64,000 nucleotides of DNA from Rhodocyclus tenuis (GTDB taxonomy: Bacteria; Pseudomonadota; Gammaproteobacteria; Burkholderiales; Rhodocyclaceae). Shown here piece by piece: positions 7,339 to 16,928 of this stretch (the first letter of the stretch is position 1; each line of letters opens with the position of its first letter). The stretch lies in assembly GCF_014197755.1 (NCBI RefSeq), contig NZ_JACIGE010000002.1, forward strand, positions 1 through 64,000, given 5' to 3'. The position numbers were made by a program, and so were the translations under genes. The notes under the pieces are model-generated. The model saw nothing but the letters and a program-made list of their open reading frames with translations, had not been told where the DNA came from and did no database searches.

Positions 7339-7857
7339 TCATGCCAGGCGACCGATACAGCCGCGGCGGCGGCGGCGCAACAACTGCGCCAGGCGCGCTT
7401 CAGCGTCGGCAAGTGACAGGCACGGCGGCTCGGGAAAGGCGTTGCACGCGGCCCAGCGCCCGGCAGCGGTCAACATCACCGCGACATGGCGGCCACCGGA
7501 AATGCGCGTCAGCAGCGCCGGCAGATCCTGCGCGGCGGCAGCTACGTATACCTTATTGGCAAGCTCGTCTGGCGGCGCTGGCGAAACAGGCGCGGCGAGT
7601 TCGCGCCGCCACTCCGGCCAGGCGGCGACAACCAGATCGAGCGCCTCGTCACGCGGCACCGTCAGCGCCAGCAAGGCGTCGATCGGCGAGTCGAATTCGG
7701 CGCAGATGATCGCCGGAAAGTAGCGAGCAGCGCCGGCGTCTGCCGGTGCACCGGCCGGTCTGAGCTCGGCATCTGCCGGCGCAGCGGCAAGTCCAGCAGC
7801 ATCGGCAGCGGACACGAATGCCGGCGCAGCGCTGCCGGCGAAGGGGATATCAGACAT
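7339..7857 (-). CDS. conserved-looking hypothetical protein, function unknown
   Basis: A 172-residue protein I do not recognise. The first 45 residues are Ala/Pro-rich and probably disordered. Residues 46-165 look globular (RYFPAIICAEFDSP, ALDLVVAAWPEW, LPALLTRISGGRHVAVML), ending in a basic RRRRR tail. No signal peptide or membrane span is evident. The frame remains open further upstream, but that part lies opposite the monooxygenase coding sequence and is shadow. The ATG at 7855-7857 gives an 81-bp divergent intergenic region with the ubi-type gene. Confidence 0.5.
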   Translation of the reverse strand: MSDIPFAGSAAPAFVSAADAAGLAAAPADAELRPAGAPADAGAARYFPAIICAEFDSPIDALLALTVPRDEALDLVVAAWPEWRRELAAPVSPAPPDELANKVYVAAAAQDLPALLTRISGGRHVAVMLTAAGRWAACNAFPEPPCLSLADAEARLAQLLRRRRRGCIGRLA

Positions 7858-7938
7858 GGGCGCGATGAAAGCACACGCCGTCGCGCTTGTAAAAGAAGAA
7901 GAGCGCAGGGCACAATCGCCGCTTGCCGGAGCATAAGC

Positions 7939-9153
7939 ATGCAATTCGACGTTCTCATCGTCGGCGGCGGTCTGGCCGGCTTGTCGCTGGCCTGCGCGCT
8001 GCGCGACACGCGGCTGAAAATTGCCGTCATCGAAAGCAGTCCCGATACGCCGCGGCGTAACCGCCCACCGATCCCAGCCTCGCCCACCGCCGGCGAGCAG
8101 GAAGAATGGGACGCGCGCGTCTACGCGCTGAGCCCGGCCAACGCCGCCTTCCTGCTGCGCATCGGCGCCTGGAAGCACCTCGACGCGACGCGCATGGCGG
8201 CGGTGCGCGAGATGCAGATCTTCGGCGACGGTGACGCCCGCCTCGATTTTTCGGCCGCCGAGAGCGGCTGCAACGAGCTGTGCTGGATTCTCGAATCCGC
8301 GCTCGTCGCCGATGAACTGTGGGAAAACGTCAAACGCCAGAGCAACGTCACTATCTTCCGCCCGGCAATACCCGGAGCACTGCAAGTCGACGCCAGCGGC
8401 ACTGACGACGCGCGGCTGACGCTGGCCGACGGCAGCGAGTTAACAGCCCGCCTCGTCGTCGGTGCCGACGGGCGCGACTCCTGGCTGCGCCAGGCCGCCG
8501 GACTCATGGCCGAGGAGACGCCCTACGGCGAACTTGGCGTCGTCGCCAACTACGCCTGCGAGCGTCCGCACCGCAGCACTGCCCGCCAGTGGTTCCGTGA
8601 CGACGGTGTGCTCGCCTGGTTGCCGCTGCCGGGCAATCGAATCTCGATCGTCTGGTCGACCGGAACGGCACACGCCGAAGCCTTGCTCGCGCTGTCAGCC
8701 GACGAACTGGCCGAACGCGTCGCCACCGCCGGCGGCAAGGCGCTTGGCCGCCTGCGCCAGTTGACGCCGGCGGCTGCTTTCCCGCTGTCGCTGCTGCGCG
8801 TGCCGACAACGATCGCGCCGCGCGTGGCGCTGATCGGCGACGCCGCACACGGCATTCACCCGCTGTCGGGTCACGGCATCAACCTCGGCTACCAGGACGC
8901 CGCGGCGCTCGGCGAACTGCTCGCCGCCGCGCCGCCGTGGCAGGATATCGGCGACGAACGCCTGCTGCGCCGCTACCAGCGCGCGCGACGCGAAGAAACG
9001 CTGCTGTTCACGCATACGACCGACGCCCTGCACCGCCTCTTCCATGCCCGGCTGCCCGGCCTGCCGACCCTGCGCCAGACAGGTCTTGCGCTGACGCAAC
9101 GCTCGCCACGCATCAAGAACCTGCTCGTCCGTTACGCGCTTGGCGGCGTCTGA
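7939..9153 (+). CDS. UbiH/UbiF/VisC-family FAD-dependent monooxygenase
   Basis: A 404-residue flavoprotein hydroxylase of the ubiquinone-biosynthesis family. Visible motifs are the N-terminal dinucleotide fold VLIVGGGLAGLSLA, the GADGRDSWLR motif in the middle (about residue 175), and the FAD-ribityl motif LIGDAAHGIHPLSGHGINLG (about residue 300). These enzymes hydroxylate the quinone ring of polyprenyl precursors at the membrane; which position this one modifies cannot be told from sequence. The ATG at 7939 fits the family N-terminus. dsbC follows after 68 nt. Confidence 0.85.
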   Translation: MQFDVLIVGGGLAGLSLACALRDTRLKIAVIESSPDTPRRNRPPIPASPTAGEQEEWDARVYALSPANAAFLLRIGAWKHLDATRMAAVREMQIFGDGDARLDFSAAESGCNELCWILESALVADELWENVKRQSNVTIFRPAIPGALQVDASGTDDARLTLADGSELTARLVVGADGRDSWLRQAAGLMAEETPYGELGVVANYACERPHRSTARQWFRDDGVLAWLPLPGNRISIVWSTGTAHAEALLALSADELAERVATAGGKALGRLRQLTPAAAFPLSLLRVPTTIAPRVALIGDAAHGIHPLSGHGINLGYQDAAALGELLAAAPPWQDIGDERLLRRYQRARREETLLFTHTTDALHRLFHARLPGLPTLRQTGLALTQRSPRIKNLLVRYALGGV

Positions 9154-9221
9154 CACCACTCGCCTTGCCGCTTGCCACAGCAGACTTCCCGCCCGCTGCT
9201 TCTCTTTCAGGAACGATCACC

Positions 9222-9941
9222 ATGCTGCGTCGCCTTTCACCCGCCGTACTTGCCCTCGCTCTCGCCACGGCCTTTGCCACTCCCGTCTTCGCCGACGAAG
9301 CCAGCGTCAAGAAAGGCATGGAAGCCAAACTCGGCACCCGTATCGACAGCGTCACACGAACGCCCTACCCGGGCCTCTATGAGGTCTACAGCGACGGGCA
9401 GATTGTCTACACCGACGAGAAGCTGACGACGATCTTTCTCGGCCCGCTGATCGACGGCAAGACGATGAAGAATGTCACTGCCGAGCGCATGCAGAAGCTC
9501 ACCGCGATCCGTTTCAGCGACCTGCCGCTCGATCAGGCGCTGAAGATCGTGCGCGGCGACGGCAAGCGGGTCTTCGCCACCTTCGAAGACCCCAACTGTG
9601 GCTACTGCAAGCGGCTGGCGAAGGAGGTGACGCGCCTGGAAAACGTCACCATGTACGTCTTCCTCTTGCCGATCCTCTCGCCGGATTCGCTCGACAAATC
9701 GAAACAGATCTGGTGTTCGGCCGACCGCAGCAAGGCCTGGGCCGACTGGATGATTGACGGCAAGAGCCCTTCGGGCAAGGGCGACTGCGACACCAGCGCG
9801 GTGCAGAAGAATGTCGAACTCGGCCGCAAACTCGGCATCAACGGCACGCCGACGATCTTCTTTGCCGACGGCGAGCGCATTCCCGGTGCCGTGCCGCTGG
9901 CAAAGATAGAACAGAAGCTCGCGCAAACGCCGCCGCGCTAA
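9222..9941 (+). CDS. dsbC: periplasmic thiol:disulfide isomerase DsbC
   Basis: A 239-residue exported protein with a Sec signal peptide (MLRRLSPAVLALALATAFATPVFA, cleavage after AFA of VFA). An N-terminal dimerisation domain with the LYEVYSDGQIVYTDE segment comes next, then a thioredoxin fold. The active site is CGYC (about residue 127), with the cis-Pro loop GTPTIFF and a second structural Cys pair (WCSADR, DCDT). It repairs wrong disulfides in periplasmic proteins together with DsbD. The size matches the family. Confidence 0.92.
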   Translation: MLRRLSPAVLALALATAFATPVFADEASVKKGMEAKLGTRIDSVTRTPYPGLYEVYSDGQIVYTDEKLTTIFLGPLIDGKTMKNVTAERMQKLTAIRFSDLPLDQALKIVRGDGKRVFATFEDPNCGYCKRLAKEVTRLENVTMYVFLLPILSPDSLDKSKQIWCSADRSKAWADWMIDGKSPSGKGDCDTSAVQKNVELGRKLGINGTPTIFFADGERIPGAVPLAKIEQKLAQTPPR

Positions 9942-10038
9942 GGGGCGGCGGCGCTGCCGCGGCAACGCCGCACCCGCTGCCAGCCGGGAGTCAGCGCGGC
10001 GATCCCGCAGCGCAGCTTGCTTCGCCGCGCAGGGAGTC

Positions 10039-11031
10039 CTAGCGCGACGCCGCCGCGGTGTCGAGAAAGACGTCGTAGCGGCGGATGAACTCGCCGGGCA
10101 TCTCGAAGTGCGGCAGCGCTCCCGTCGGCAGGCTTACCACCTTCCAGTTCGGTTTGCGCGCAAATGCCGGCGCGGCGCGGTAGTCAACAAAGTCGCCGCG
10201 GACGCCATGCGCCATCCACACCGGCATCTGCAGCGCCTGATAGATACGGCTGATGTCGCGACTGAACAGATAGCCGCTGACAAAATCGTAAGGTGCGAAA
10301 CGTGCGCCGGGCTGGTGCGTGGTCAGCCATGAATACTCCAGCGCGCCCTCGTCGATCTCCTTGGACCCCCAGGTTTTTTCGAGAAAAAAACGAATACTCG
10401 GCCGGGAGGTGAGCAATTCGAAAACCCGGCGCGACCACAGCGGAACGGTGAAAAATCCGTGCAGCAGGGGCATGCCGCGCGTACTGCCGACCGGGCCGGC
10501 GATCGCCCCGCGCTGGTCGAAGCCGGTGGGGCTGATCAGCGCCAGCGAGGCAAACGATGTCGGCGCTTCCTGCGCCGCGCGCGCCAGGAACTCGCAACCG
10601 AGCGACAGCGCCAGCGCGTCGATCGGCGCGGCGCCATGCAGGCGGCGTATCTCGCCAACCATGGCGTGGATGGCGTCGGTCATCAGCCGCGGCGTATAGC
10701 GGATTTCGCGCCGCGCCGAAAAGCCGAAACCGGGAAGTTCGAGCGCATAAACCGGTCGCTGCCGCGCGTAGTGCTCGTAGATCGGCCCGACCTCGTAGGC
10801 CGAGGCGGCGGCATTGACGCTATGAATGAGCAGCAGGGGCCGAGCATCCGTCGCACCTTCGGGCGCAGCAAGGTAGTAAGACAGGCTGCCGGCGATCGAA
10901 TCAAATTCGCGCCGGATCCCGGACACGGCAGGCGGCAAGGGCACTCCGCGCCCACCGAGACCACCGCTGACGCGACTGCCACTGTTATCCGGACGCGCCT
11001 GCGGGCGCGCACTCCGGGTCGTCGTGTTCAT
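10039..11031 (-). CDS. alpha/beta-fold hydrolase
   Basis: A 330-residue alpha/beta hydrolase. A roughly 45-residue polar N-terminal tail is followed by the core: LLLIHSVNAAASAYEV (oxyanion loop), the nucleophile elbow ALSLGCE with Ser in a variant A-x-S-x-G, an Asp in GVRGDFVDYRAAP, and a terminal His in GALPHFEMP. The start at 11029-11031 has AAGGAG 7 nt upstream. The substrate is unknown. It resembles hydrolases linked to tetrapyrrole genes (BchO-like) only at the general fold level, so I make no such claim. Confidence 0.75.
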   Translation of the reverse strand: MNTTTRSARPQARPDNSGSRVSGGLGGRGVPLPPAVSGIRREFDSIAGSLSYYLAAPEGATDARPLLLIHSVNAAASAYEVGPIYEHYARQRPVYALELPGFGFSARREIRYTPRLMTDAIHAMVGEIRRLHGAAPIDALALSLGCEFLARAAQEAPTSFASLALISPTGFDQRGAIAGPVGSTRGMPLLHGFFTVPLWSRRVFELLTSRPSIRFFLEKTWGSKEIDEGALEYSWLTTHQPGARFAPYDFVSGYLFSRDISRIYQALQMPVWMAHGVRGDFVDYRAAPAFARKPNWKVVSLPTGALPHFEMPGEFIRRYDVFLDTAAASR

Positions 11032-11329
11032 GTTTGCACTCCTTCTCAGTGGGGGGCGGCACGTGCCCGTCGCCAAGCACTCTCACCGACGGCACGCCGC
11101 AACATGGTCCCTCTGGCTTGGCGGATTATATGTCCCCGCTGGCCTCAGGGATTATCGGCCAAAGCCAGCCAAGCGTCACGGCATACTCGATCGGGATGTA
11201 CTGCCCCCCTGAGGCCGCAGCAGACTACGCGAGATGGCGGATGCAAAGGGCGCAGCCTGCCACCTGCGCAGCCGCGAACTTCAGGGCGGCATGCCTACTC
11301 AGAGAGGCTTTGGCTAAAGAGGATCAATC
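11032..11329. other. non-coding gap between divergent genes
   Basis: About 300 bp between the divergent hydrolase and msrB genes. It has an open frame on the plus strand with no protein-like character. Beyond the hydrolase ribosome binding site I see no clear promoter, repeat or RNA. Confidence 0.4.
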
Positions 11330-11845
11330 ATGCGCAGTCGGCCCCTGTTATCGGTTTTTCCCGCACTCACCGGCCTGCTGCCGAAAGCGGCGCTCCCGGT
11401 TGTTGCCGATGGCGAGAGTGCTCAGGGCGGCATCGGCGCACCAGCGAAGACAGCGTGCGACTGGAAAGCGGACTTGCCGCAAGAGCGCTACCGCGTGCTT
11501 TTCGCCGAGGGAACGGAGTTTGCACACAGCAGTCCGCTGAACAGCGAAAAACGCGAGGGAACGTTCATCTGCGCCGCCTGCCATCAGCCGCTCTTCGCCA
11601 GCAGCCGGAAATACAACAGCGGTAGCGGCTGGCCGAGCTTCTGGGAAGCACTGCCCGGAGCAGTTGCGTTCAAGACCGACTACAAACTGCTCATGCCGCG
11701 CACCGAATACCACTGTTCCCGTTGCGGCGGACATCAGGGGCATGTCTTCAAGGACGGACCGCAGCCGAGTGGCGAGCGCTACTGCAATAACGGACTGGCG
11801 CTGCTGTTCATTCCCCGCGGCGAGCCCTTGCCGACGCCGCGCTGA
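11330..11845 (+). CDS. msrB: methionine-R-sulfoxide reductase MsrB with N-terminal extension
   Basis: A 171-residue MsrB that reduces methionine-R-sulfoxide. The structural zinc is held by CAAC (about residues 82-85) and CSRC (about 131-134). The catalytic Cys is in RYCNNGLALLF, where most family members have RYCINSASL. The family core starts near residue 42; the preceding 40 residues include a hydrophobic stretch (LLSVFPALTGLLPKAALPVV), suggesting export or a mis-set start. If exported it would repair periplasmic proteins. Confidence 0.88.
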   Translation: MRSRPLLSVFPALTGLLPKAALPVVADGESAQGGIGAPAKTACDWKADLPQERYRVLFAEGTEFAHSSPLNSEKREGTFICAACHQPLFASSRKYNSGSGWPSFWEALPGAVAFKTDYKLLMPRTEYHCSRCGGHQGHVFKDGPQPSGERYCNNGLALLFIPRGEPLPTPR

Positions 11846-11881
11846 CAGCGCCGCGCCGAACTTGCGGAAATTCTGCGCCCT

Positions 11882-12265
11882 TTAATCAGGCGCGCCGTTC
11901 TGGTCGGCCAGCCGCAAGGCGGCGGCAAGTTGCGCAAAGTAGTCGTGCGCGCTCGCCGATAAAGTTACCAGTTTGGCGCGCGGGTCATCCTGGCACGGGC
12001 AGACCTCGATCCAGCCCCTTTCGCGCAAGCGCTGCAGACGGCGATATACCGTTGCCGGCGCCCCCGCAGCCTTGAAGGCCATCGCACCGGTTACCGAAAG
12101 ACGCTCGCCCCGGTGTTCGGACGCACCGACAAATTCAAGCAGGCGCTGATCGACTGCATCAACCCCTGCCAAGGCCCCTTCCTGTCGGATGGTCTGGCTG
12201 ATATTGAGGAAGCGGAAGTAGGCGTCGATCGGTGGTTTGTCGCCGGGAGGTTGATGACTGCTCAT
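11882..12265 (-). CDS. MarR-like winged-helix transcriptional regulator
   Basis: A 127-residue regulator. The region LSVTGAMAFKAAGAPATVYRRLQRLRERGWIEV is a helix-turn-helix followed by a wing (CQDDPRAKLVTLSASAHDYF), the MarR pattern. It is shorter than most MarR proteins, mainly in the N-terminal dimerisation helices. No ligand clue is present. Its own stop is 36 nt from the msrB stop (convergent). Upstream lies a long intergenic region shared with the phytochrome-like operon. Confidence 0.7.
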   Translation of the reverse strand: MSSHQPPGDKPPIDAYFRFLNISQTIRQEGALAGVDAVDQRLLEFVGASEHRGERLSVTGAMAFKAAGAPATVYRRLQRLRERGWIEVCPCQDDPRAKLVTLSASAHDYFAQLAAALRLADQNGAPD

Positions 12266-13055
12266 GTATAACCAACGGAATAAATTCGTCGAGGGATGAA
12301 CAAGCGTTTATCGGGGACAGGCCTGGCGCTGATCAACCGGCATGGAAAAGGCACCGACAGCAGTCATTCTGACAATGAAAATCGCTCTGTTTTCATGGCT
12401 TTTACACCATTGCGAGCGCACCACAGGCAGCCAACGGAGCCTTGCCGGAAAGTAACTTCACTGCCAACACCCCGGAAGCGGAATGAATGACTTCTTACCG
12501 TCTATTACTTTTGTAATAGACCATTGATTCAAATCCGCATTATAGACACTCTCTTCAGGATTTCGGCGAAGTTCCGTAGAAAAATCAAAAACCACCGCGG
12601 AAATCGGGATTTCAGCTTGACGCTTATCATACTGATGAGCATCATCGGAACTTCCTGCCGTCCTCACCCTGCTGCCGAGCGCTTTACGGTTCTTCATGAA
12701 AAGCACCCCCTGCGGCATCAAATCCGCTGCTGCGCCGGCGACCCACGCGGGACCCGGCCCAGCGGCACACAAGCCGCGCCGCGCAAGGCACGGGGACACG
12801 GCCGTGCACGGGTGGGCAGAGCACGCAAAACCGTACGAAAATGCGCGACTTCGCGAATCGCACGGCGAAAGTGCAAAAAAGTGCAGCTTGACGCTCCTTG
12901 GTCGCCGGCGGATGATCGGGATCCTTCTGACAGCGCTCGCCCCGCGCCAGCATCCCGATACGCCATCCAACACCGCTGCTGGCCGACGCCAGGTAAACCG
13001 GCGGCAGCCGGAGATCTGTGGCAAAGGGGCTGTCGTTGCCGCCGCCAAACCACGA
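12266..13055. other. long intergenic region upstream of the phytochrome-like operon
   Basis: About 790 bp, partly AT-richer than its surroundings. It contains the perfect dyad at 12496-12517 and a possible promoter TTGACG-N17-CATCAT (12617-12645). The kinase reading frame is already open from 12696, but residues encoded before 13056 look like unselected Arg/Ala/Pro-rich sequence. If the promoter is real, either the leader is about 400 nt long or translation starts earlier than annotated. Confidence 0.4.
12496..12517. promoter_or_regulatory. perfect 9-bp inverted repeat, operator-like
   Basis: GTCTATTAC and GTAATAGAC flank TTTT. The AT-rich dyad stands out from the GC-rich surroundings and lies between a MarR-like gene and the phytochrome-like operon, so it may be an operator for one of them. 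No run of T follows, which argues against a terminator. Confidence 0.5.
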
Positions 13056-16000
13056 ATGCCCGCCTCAACTTCCGATTCCCCCAGACTTTCAGATACCCGA
13101 CCGAGTAGTACAAGGCCCGAACAGACCACGAGCGGTTTGACTCAGCTGCGCAGCACAGTCGCTGCAGCGCATGATCGCAGCCCCGTGCGTACCATCCAGA
13201 CCTTGGGCGCCTTGCTCGCCCTTGATGCTGAAGGCAGAGTGCGCGTCGCCAGCGCCAATCTCGGAACGCTATTCGGTATTGAGCCTGCTGACGCCAATGG
13301 CTGCGCTGCCGCCACGCTGTTCGATGCCGCCACACTGACGGCAATCCGTCAGGCGCTCGCCGATCCGGACAGCGCCCATTCGCCGCAATCCCTGTCGGGC
13401 CGCTGCAACGGGCGCGACTGCAATATCGTCGTGCATCGCGCCGATGGTCTGCAGATTGTCGAATTGCTGCCGGCGAGCGGCGCGGCCGACGCGGCCAGCA
13501 ATCCGCACGCCGCACTGCGCGATGCCTTGCGCCATTTCGACAAGGCCGACCGGCTGGGCGATTACTGCGACTTTGTCGCCGCCGAACTGCGCCGCCTGAC
13601 CGGTTTCGATCGCGTTCTCGTTGCCCGCTTCGACAATCACTGGGACTGCGAAGCCATCGCCGAAAGCCGCAACGCGGCTCTACCCTCGCTGCAGGGATTA
13701 CGTTTGCCCGCCGCCAGTCTGCCGGCGCCTGAACGCGACTGCCTGCTGCGCAATCCCGTACGCGTACTTGACGATGCCGAAGCCGGCGAAGTCAGCCTGC
13801 TCCCGGCCAACAACCCGCTCACCGGCACGGCACTCGATCTCAGCCTGGCAACACTGCGCAGCTCGACACCGAAGCAGCTGGCCCTGCTTCGCCAGCTGGG
13901 TGTGCGCTCCTCACTCGTCGTCTCGCTGATGAAGGGCTCGCGCCTATGGGGGATGCTCGTCTGCCACAACGCCAGCTACCGGCACGTCTCCTTCGCGCAG
14001 CGCGAACTGATCGCTTTCGTCGGCAAGACGATCGCACTCAAGCTGGCCAACATCGAGCACCAGACGACCAAGCGCTACATGGAGCAGGTGCGTGAAGCGC
14101 TGTTCGCGCTCTCGCAACACATCAACGACTCAAGCGACATCGGCAGCTCACTGCAGGCGATCGCCGACGGCTACCTGCGTCTGATCGGCGTCAGCGGCGG
14201 CGTCATCAGTTTTGCCGGCCGCAACTACATGATCGGCCAGACACCAAGCGAGGCGCAGCTCGCCGAGCTGACCGACTGGCTGAAAAACCGGCATGCCGGC
14301 GCACTGGTCTTCAGCACCGACGCGCTCGGCGAACAGTTTCCGCCGGCAAACGCCTATGCCGCGATCGGTGCGGGCCTGCTGGCGATCGCACTCGACCGCA
14401 ACTTCGACGCGCGCATCCTCTGGTTCCGCGCCGAGGACGTGCGCACTGTCACCTGGGCTGGCGACCCGCAGGAGGCGCCGGACGGCACGGCAAACGACAG
14501 CGCGCTGACCAGCCGCAGCGAGGCAGCTGCGACGGCGAATGAAGCGCACCGTTTTTCGGTGTGGACGCGCACGTTGCGCGGCCGCTCGGTGCCCTGGCGC
14601 AAGATCGAGATCGACGCGATGAAGATCCTCTCGCTGTCGGTCCTGCAGATTCTCATGCAGCAGGTCTTGCGCGCCAAGGAGGCGGCCGATCTGGCCAACC
14701 AGGCCAAGGGCGAGTTCCTCGCCAACATGAGCCACGAGATCCGCACGCCGATGAACGCGATCATCGGTCTGACCCAACTCTGTCTGCAGGGCACCGAGCT
14801 GACGCAGCGCCAGACCGATTACCTGAGCAAGTCGCTCAGCGCCGCGCAGGCGCTGCTGCGCATCCTCAACGACATCCTCGACTTCTCGAAAATCGAGGCG
14901 AACAAGCTCGAGTTCGAGGAGGCGTCGTTCAATCTCGACGAAATGCTCGAGCAGGTCGGCACCATCGCCGCCATCGAGGCGCGGCAGAAGGATCTCCATC
15001 TGGTGATCGAGGCCGACCCCGAGCTTCCCGAAGAAGTCGTCGGCGATCCGCTGCGCCTGCAACAGGCGCTGATCAATCTGGCCAGCAACGCGATCAAGTT
15101 TACCGAACACGGCGAAGTGCGCATCAGCGCCGAGTCTCTCGAACGCGACGAGAAGCGCGTGCGCCTGCGCTTTGCGGTCAGCGACACCGGCATCGGCATG
15201 GCCGCCGAGCAGGTCGAGCGCATGTTCGAGGCCTTCACCCAGGCCGACAGCTCAACGTCGCGCCGTTATGGCGGCACCGGCCTCGGCCTGACCATCACCC
15301 GCCGCCTGATCGGCATGATGGGTGGCAGCATCGCCGTGCAGAGTGCACCCGGCGAAGGCACGACCTTCTCCTTCGCCCTCGATTTCCGCGTCGACAAGCG
15401 TACGTCGCGGCCCCCGCCCGCCGGACTGAAGGGCTTGCGCGCCGTGGTCGCCGATCCGCATCCGCAAACCCGCCGCATGCTGGTCAGGCAATTGCGCGCC
15501 CTCGGTCTGGCCGCGCGCGAAGCGGCCGACGAATGCAGCGCCGCCGACATCGCCGCCATCAGCGACCCGGCACAAACCGACCTGGTCGTCATTGACACGC
15601 AACTGCGTGCCCAGCGCACAGCCATCGAACGGCAGAGCACGCGCCACATTCGCCGGCCACGTCTGCTGCTGACCTCGTCGATCGCCGAGCGCACACCCGA
15701 ACACGAGTCTCGTGCGCACGCCGATGCCTTCCTGCACAAGCCATTTACCCGCAGCCGCCTGTTGCAGGCGGTCCTGCGCGCCATGCAGCAAGGCTCGGGG
15801 AACGACGAGCGCGCAACGGCACCGGGCAGGACGCCGAATTTTGCCGGCGCGCACATTCTCGTTGCCGAGGATGACGAACTCAACCAGCAGGTCATCGGGC
15901 AATTGCTTGAGCGAATGGGAGCCATTGTCCACATCGCCGAAAACGGCGAAGCGGCAATCACCCGGCTGCTCGCCGCAGAAGTCGACTGTGACCTGCTGTT

Positions 16001-16928
16001 GATGGACATTCACATGCCGCAGCTCGACGGCTACGCGGCCACACAGAAGATCCGCCGCCATCCGCAACTGTCGCGCCTGCCGATCATCGCGCTGACCGCC
16101 AATGCCATGACCGCCGATCGCGAACGCTGCCTCGCTGCCGGCATGAACGACCATCTGGCCAAGCCGGTCGACCCGGGCGCGTTGGCGAAAGCGCTGGCGC
16201 GCTGGCTACCGGCGCGCGCTGACACCGATGCCGGCAACGCCGGGCTTGAAGACGACCCCGCGACCGCGCGGCAGACGCCGGCATTGCCCTCGCTACCCGG
16301 CGTCAACGCGCGCGACGGACTGCACCGCACCGGTGGCGACGTCGGCGCCTACCTGTCGATTCTGCACAAGTTTGCCGACCATCGCCGCAACACCGACGCT
16401 GCCCTGCTCGCGGCACTGCGCAGCGGTGATCGTGCCGAAGCGCAGCGACTGGCGCATGCGCTGCGCGGCGTCGCTGGCTCGCTCGGCGCCAACTCGCTGC
16501 AGGACATCGCGCACGCGCTGGAAACCGCCCTCGGCAACAAGGCACCGAACGATGCCCTGTTCTCCTTGCAGGACACGCTGCAAAGAACGCTGCAACCGCT
16601 GATAGCGGCCATCGACCGGCTGCCGGAGGCGCCGGCGACGCCCGCCGACCAGGGCGCCGAGACGACGGCAATCCTGCTGGCGAACGCACAGGAGCAGCTC
16701 GAGCATCTGGACTGCGCGGTCGAGGAAACACTGAACAGACTGGCGCAACAGCTTCCGGGCAATGCTGCGCTCGCCCGGATACGGCGCCTGGTGGCCGTCT
16801 ACGATTACGAGAGCGCACTGGCGGCAATGGCGGACTGGCAGGCCGAGCCGGCCGCCGGCGCACCAGCCACGAGCAGTGGCGGTCAAGACGCCGTCGCTGC
16901 CGGCAGCAAGCAAGGGGACCACAAATGA
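13056..16928 (+). CDS. phytochrome-like hybrid histidine kinase lacking the chromophore-binding residues
   Basis: A 1290-residue protein from the start used here. Order: PAS (about 40-150), GAF (160-330), PHY (345-510), HisKA with H560 in [14 protein letters not shown], HATPase (660-775), a degenerate receiver (790-905), a full receiver with D984 in LLMDIHMP, and an Hpt domain with H1134 in [12 protein letters not shown]. Aligned by eye with DrBphP, bilin contacts are lost: C24 is His, Y176 Ala, D207 Ser (PAASLP for PASDIP), H260 Gln, Y263 Leu, tongue R466 Ala. Output motifs are intact. The start is uncertain: ATG at 13056 gives a family-like N-terminus, but in-frame ATGs exist at 12696 and 12912. 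It overlaps the HD-GYP gene by ATGA. Confidence 0.85.
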   Translation: MPASTSDSPRLSDTRPSSTRPEQTTSGLTQLRSTVAAAHDRSPVRTIQTLGALLALDAEGRVRVASANLGTLFGIEPADANGCAAATLFDAATLTAIRQALADPDSAHSPQSLSGRCNGRDCNIVVHRADGLQIVELLPASGAADAASNPHAALRDALRHFDKADRLGDYCDFVAAELRRLTGFDRVLVARFDNHWDCEAIAESRNAALPSLQGLRLPAASLPAPERDCLLRNPVRVLDDAEAGEVSLLPANNPLTGTALDLSLATLRSSTPKQLALLRQLGVRSSLVVSLMKGSRLWGMLVCHNASYRHVSFAQRELIAFVGKTIALKLANIEHQTTKRYMEQVREALFALSQHINDSSDIGSSLQAIADGYLRLIGVSGGVISFAGRNYMIGQTPSEAQLAELTDWLKNRHAGALVFSTDALGEQFPPANAYAAIGAGLLAIALDRNFDARILWFRAEDVRTVTWAGDPQEAPDGTANDSALTSRSEAAATANEAHRFSVWTRTLRGRSVPWRKIEIDAMKILSLSVLQILMQQVLRAKEAADLANQAKGEFLANMSHEIRTPMNAIIGLTQLCLQGTELTQRQTDYLSKSLSAAQALLRILNDILDFSKIEANKLEFEEASFNLDEMLEQVGTIAAIEARQKDLHLVIEADPELPEEVVGDPLRLQQALINLASNAIKFTEHGEVRISAESLERDEKRVRLRFAVSDTGIGMAAEQVERMFEAFTQADSSTSRRYGGTGLGLTITRRLIGMMGGSIAVQSAPGEGTTFSFALDFRVDKRTSRPPPAGLKGLRAVVADPHPQTRRMLVRQLRALGLAAREAADECSAADIAAISDPAQTDLVVIDTQLRAQRTAIERQSTRHIRRPRLLLTSSIAERTPEHESRAHADAFLHKPFTRSRLLQAVLRAMQQGSGNDERATAPGRTPNFAGAHILVAEDDELNQQVIGQLLERMGAIVHIAENGEAAITRLLAAEVDCDLLLMDIHMPQLDGYAATQKIRRHPQLSRLPIIALTANAMTADRERCLAAGMNDHLAKPVDPGALAKALARWLPARADTDAGNAGLEDDPATARQTPALPSLPGVNARDGLHRTGGDVGAYLSILHKFADHRRNTDAALLAALRSGDRAEAQRLAHALRGVAGSLGANSLQDIAHALETALGNKAPNDALFSLQDTLQRTLQPLIAAIDRLPEAPATPADQGAETTAILLANAQEQLEHLDCAVEETLNRLAQQLPGNAALARIRRLVAVYDYESALAAMADWQAEPAAGAPATSSGGQDAVAAGSKQGDHK

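Noticed and set aside
5588-7723. Plus-strand frame of 711 codons opposite parE
   Set aside because: It is a shadow: it runs antisense through the whole of parE, and its translation is Arg/Gly/Asp-rich with no family motif, whereas parE has all expected motifs.
11034-11540. 168-codon plus-strand ORF overlapping msrB
   Set aside because: Out of frame with msrB for half its length, no motif, no ribosome binding site.
12458-12697. 79-codon minus-strand ORF with a G-rich possible ribosome binding site
   Set aside because: It lies in an AT-richer intergenic stretch where open frames are expected by chance, spans the dyad at 12496, and shows no recognisable family.
12696-13055. N-terminal extension of the phytochrome-like kinase by 120 residues
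   Set aside because: The frame is open, but there is no ribosome binding site at 12696 and the residues look unselected. It is kept only as an alternative start.
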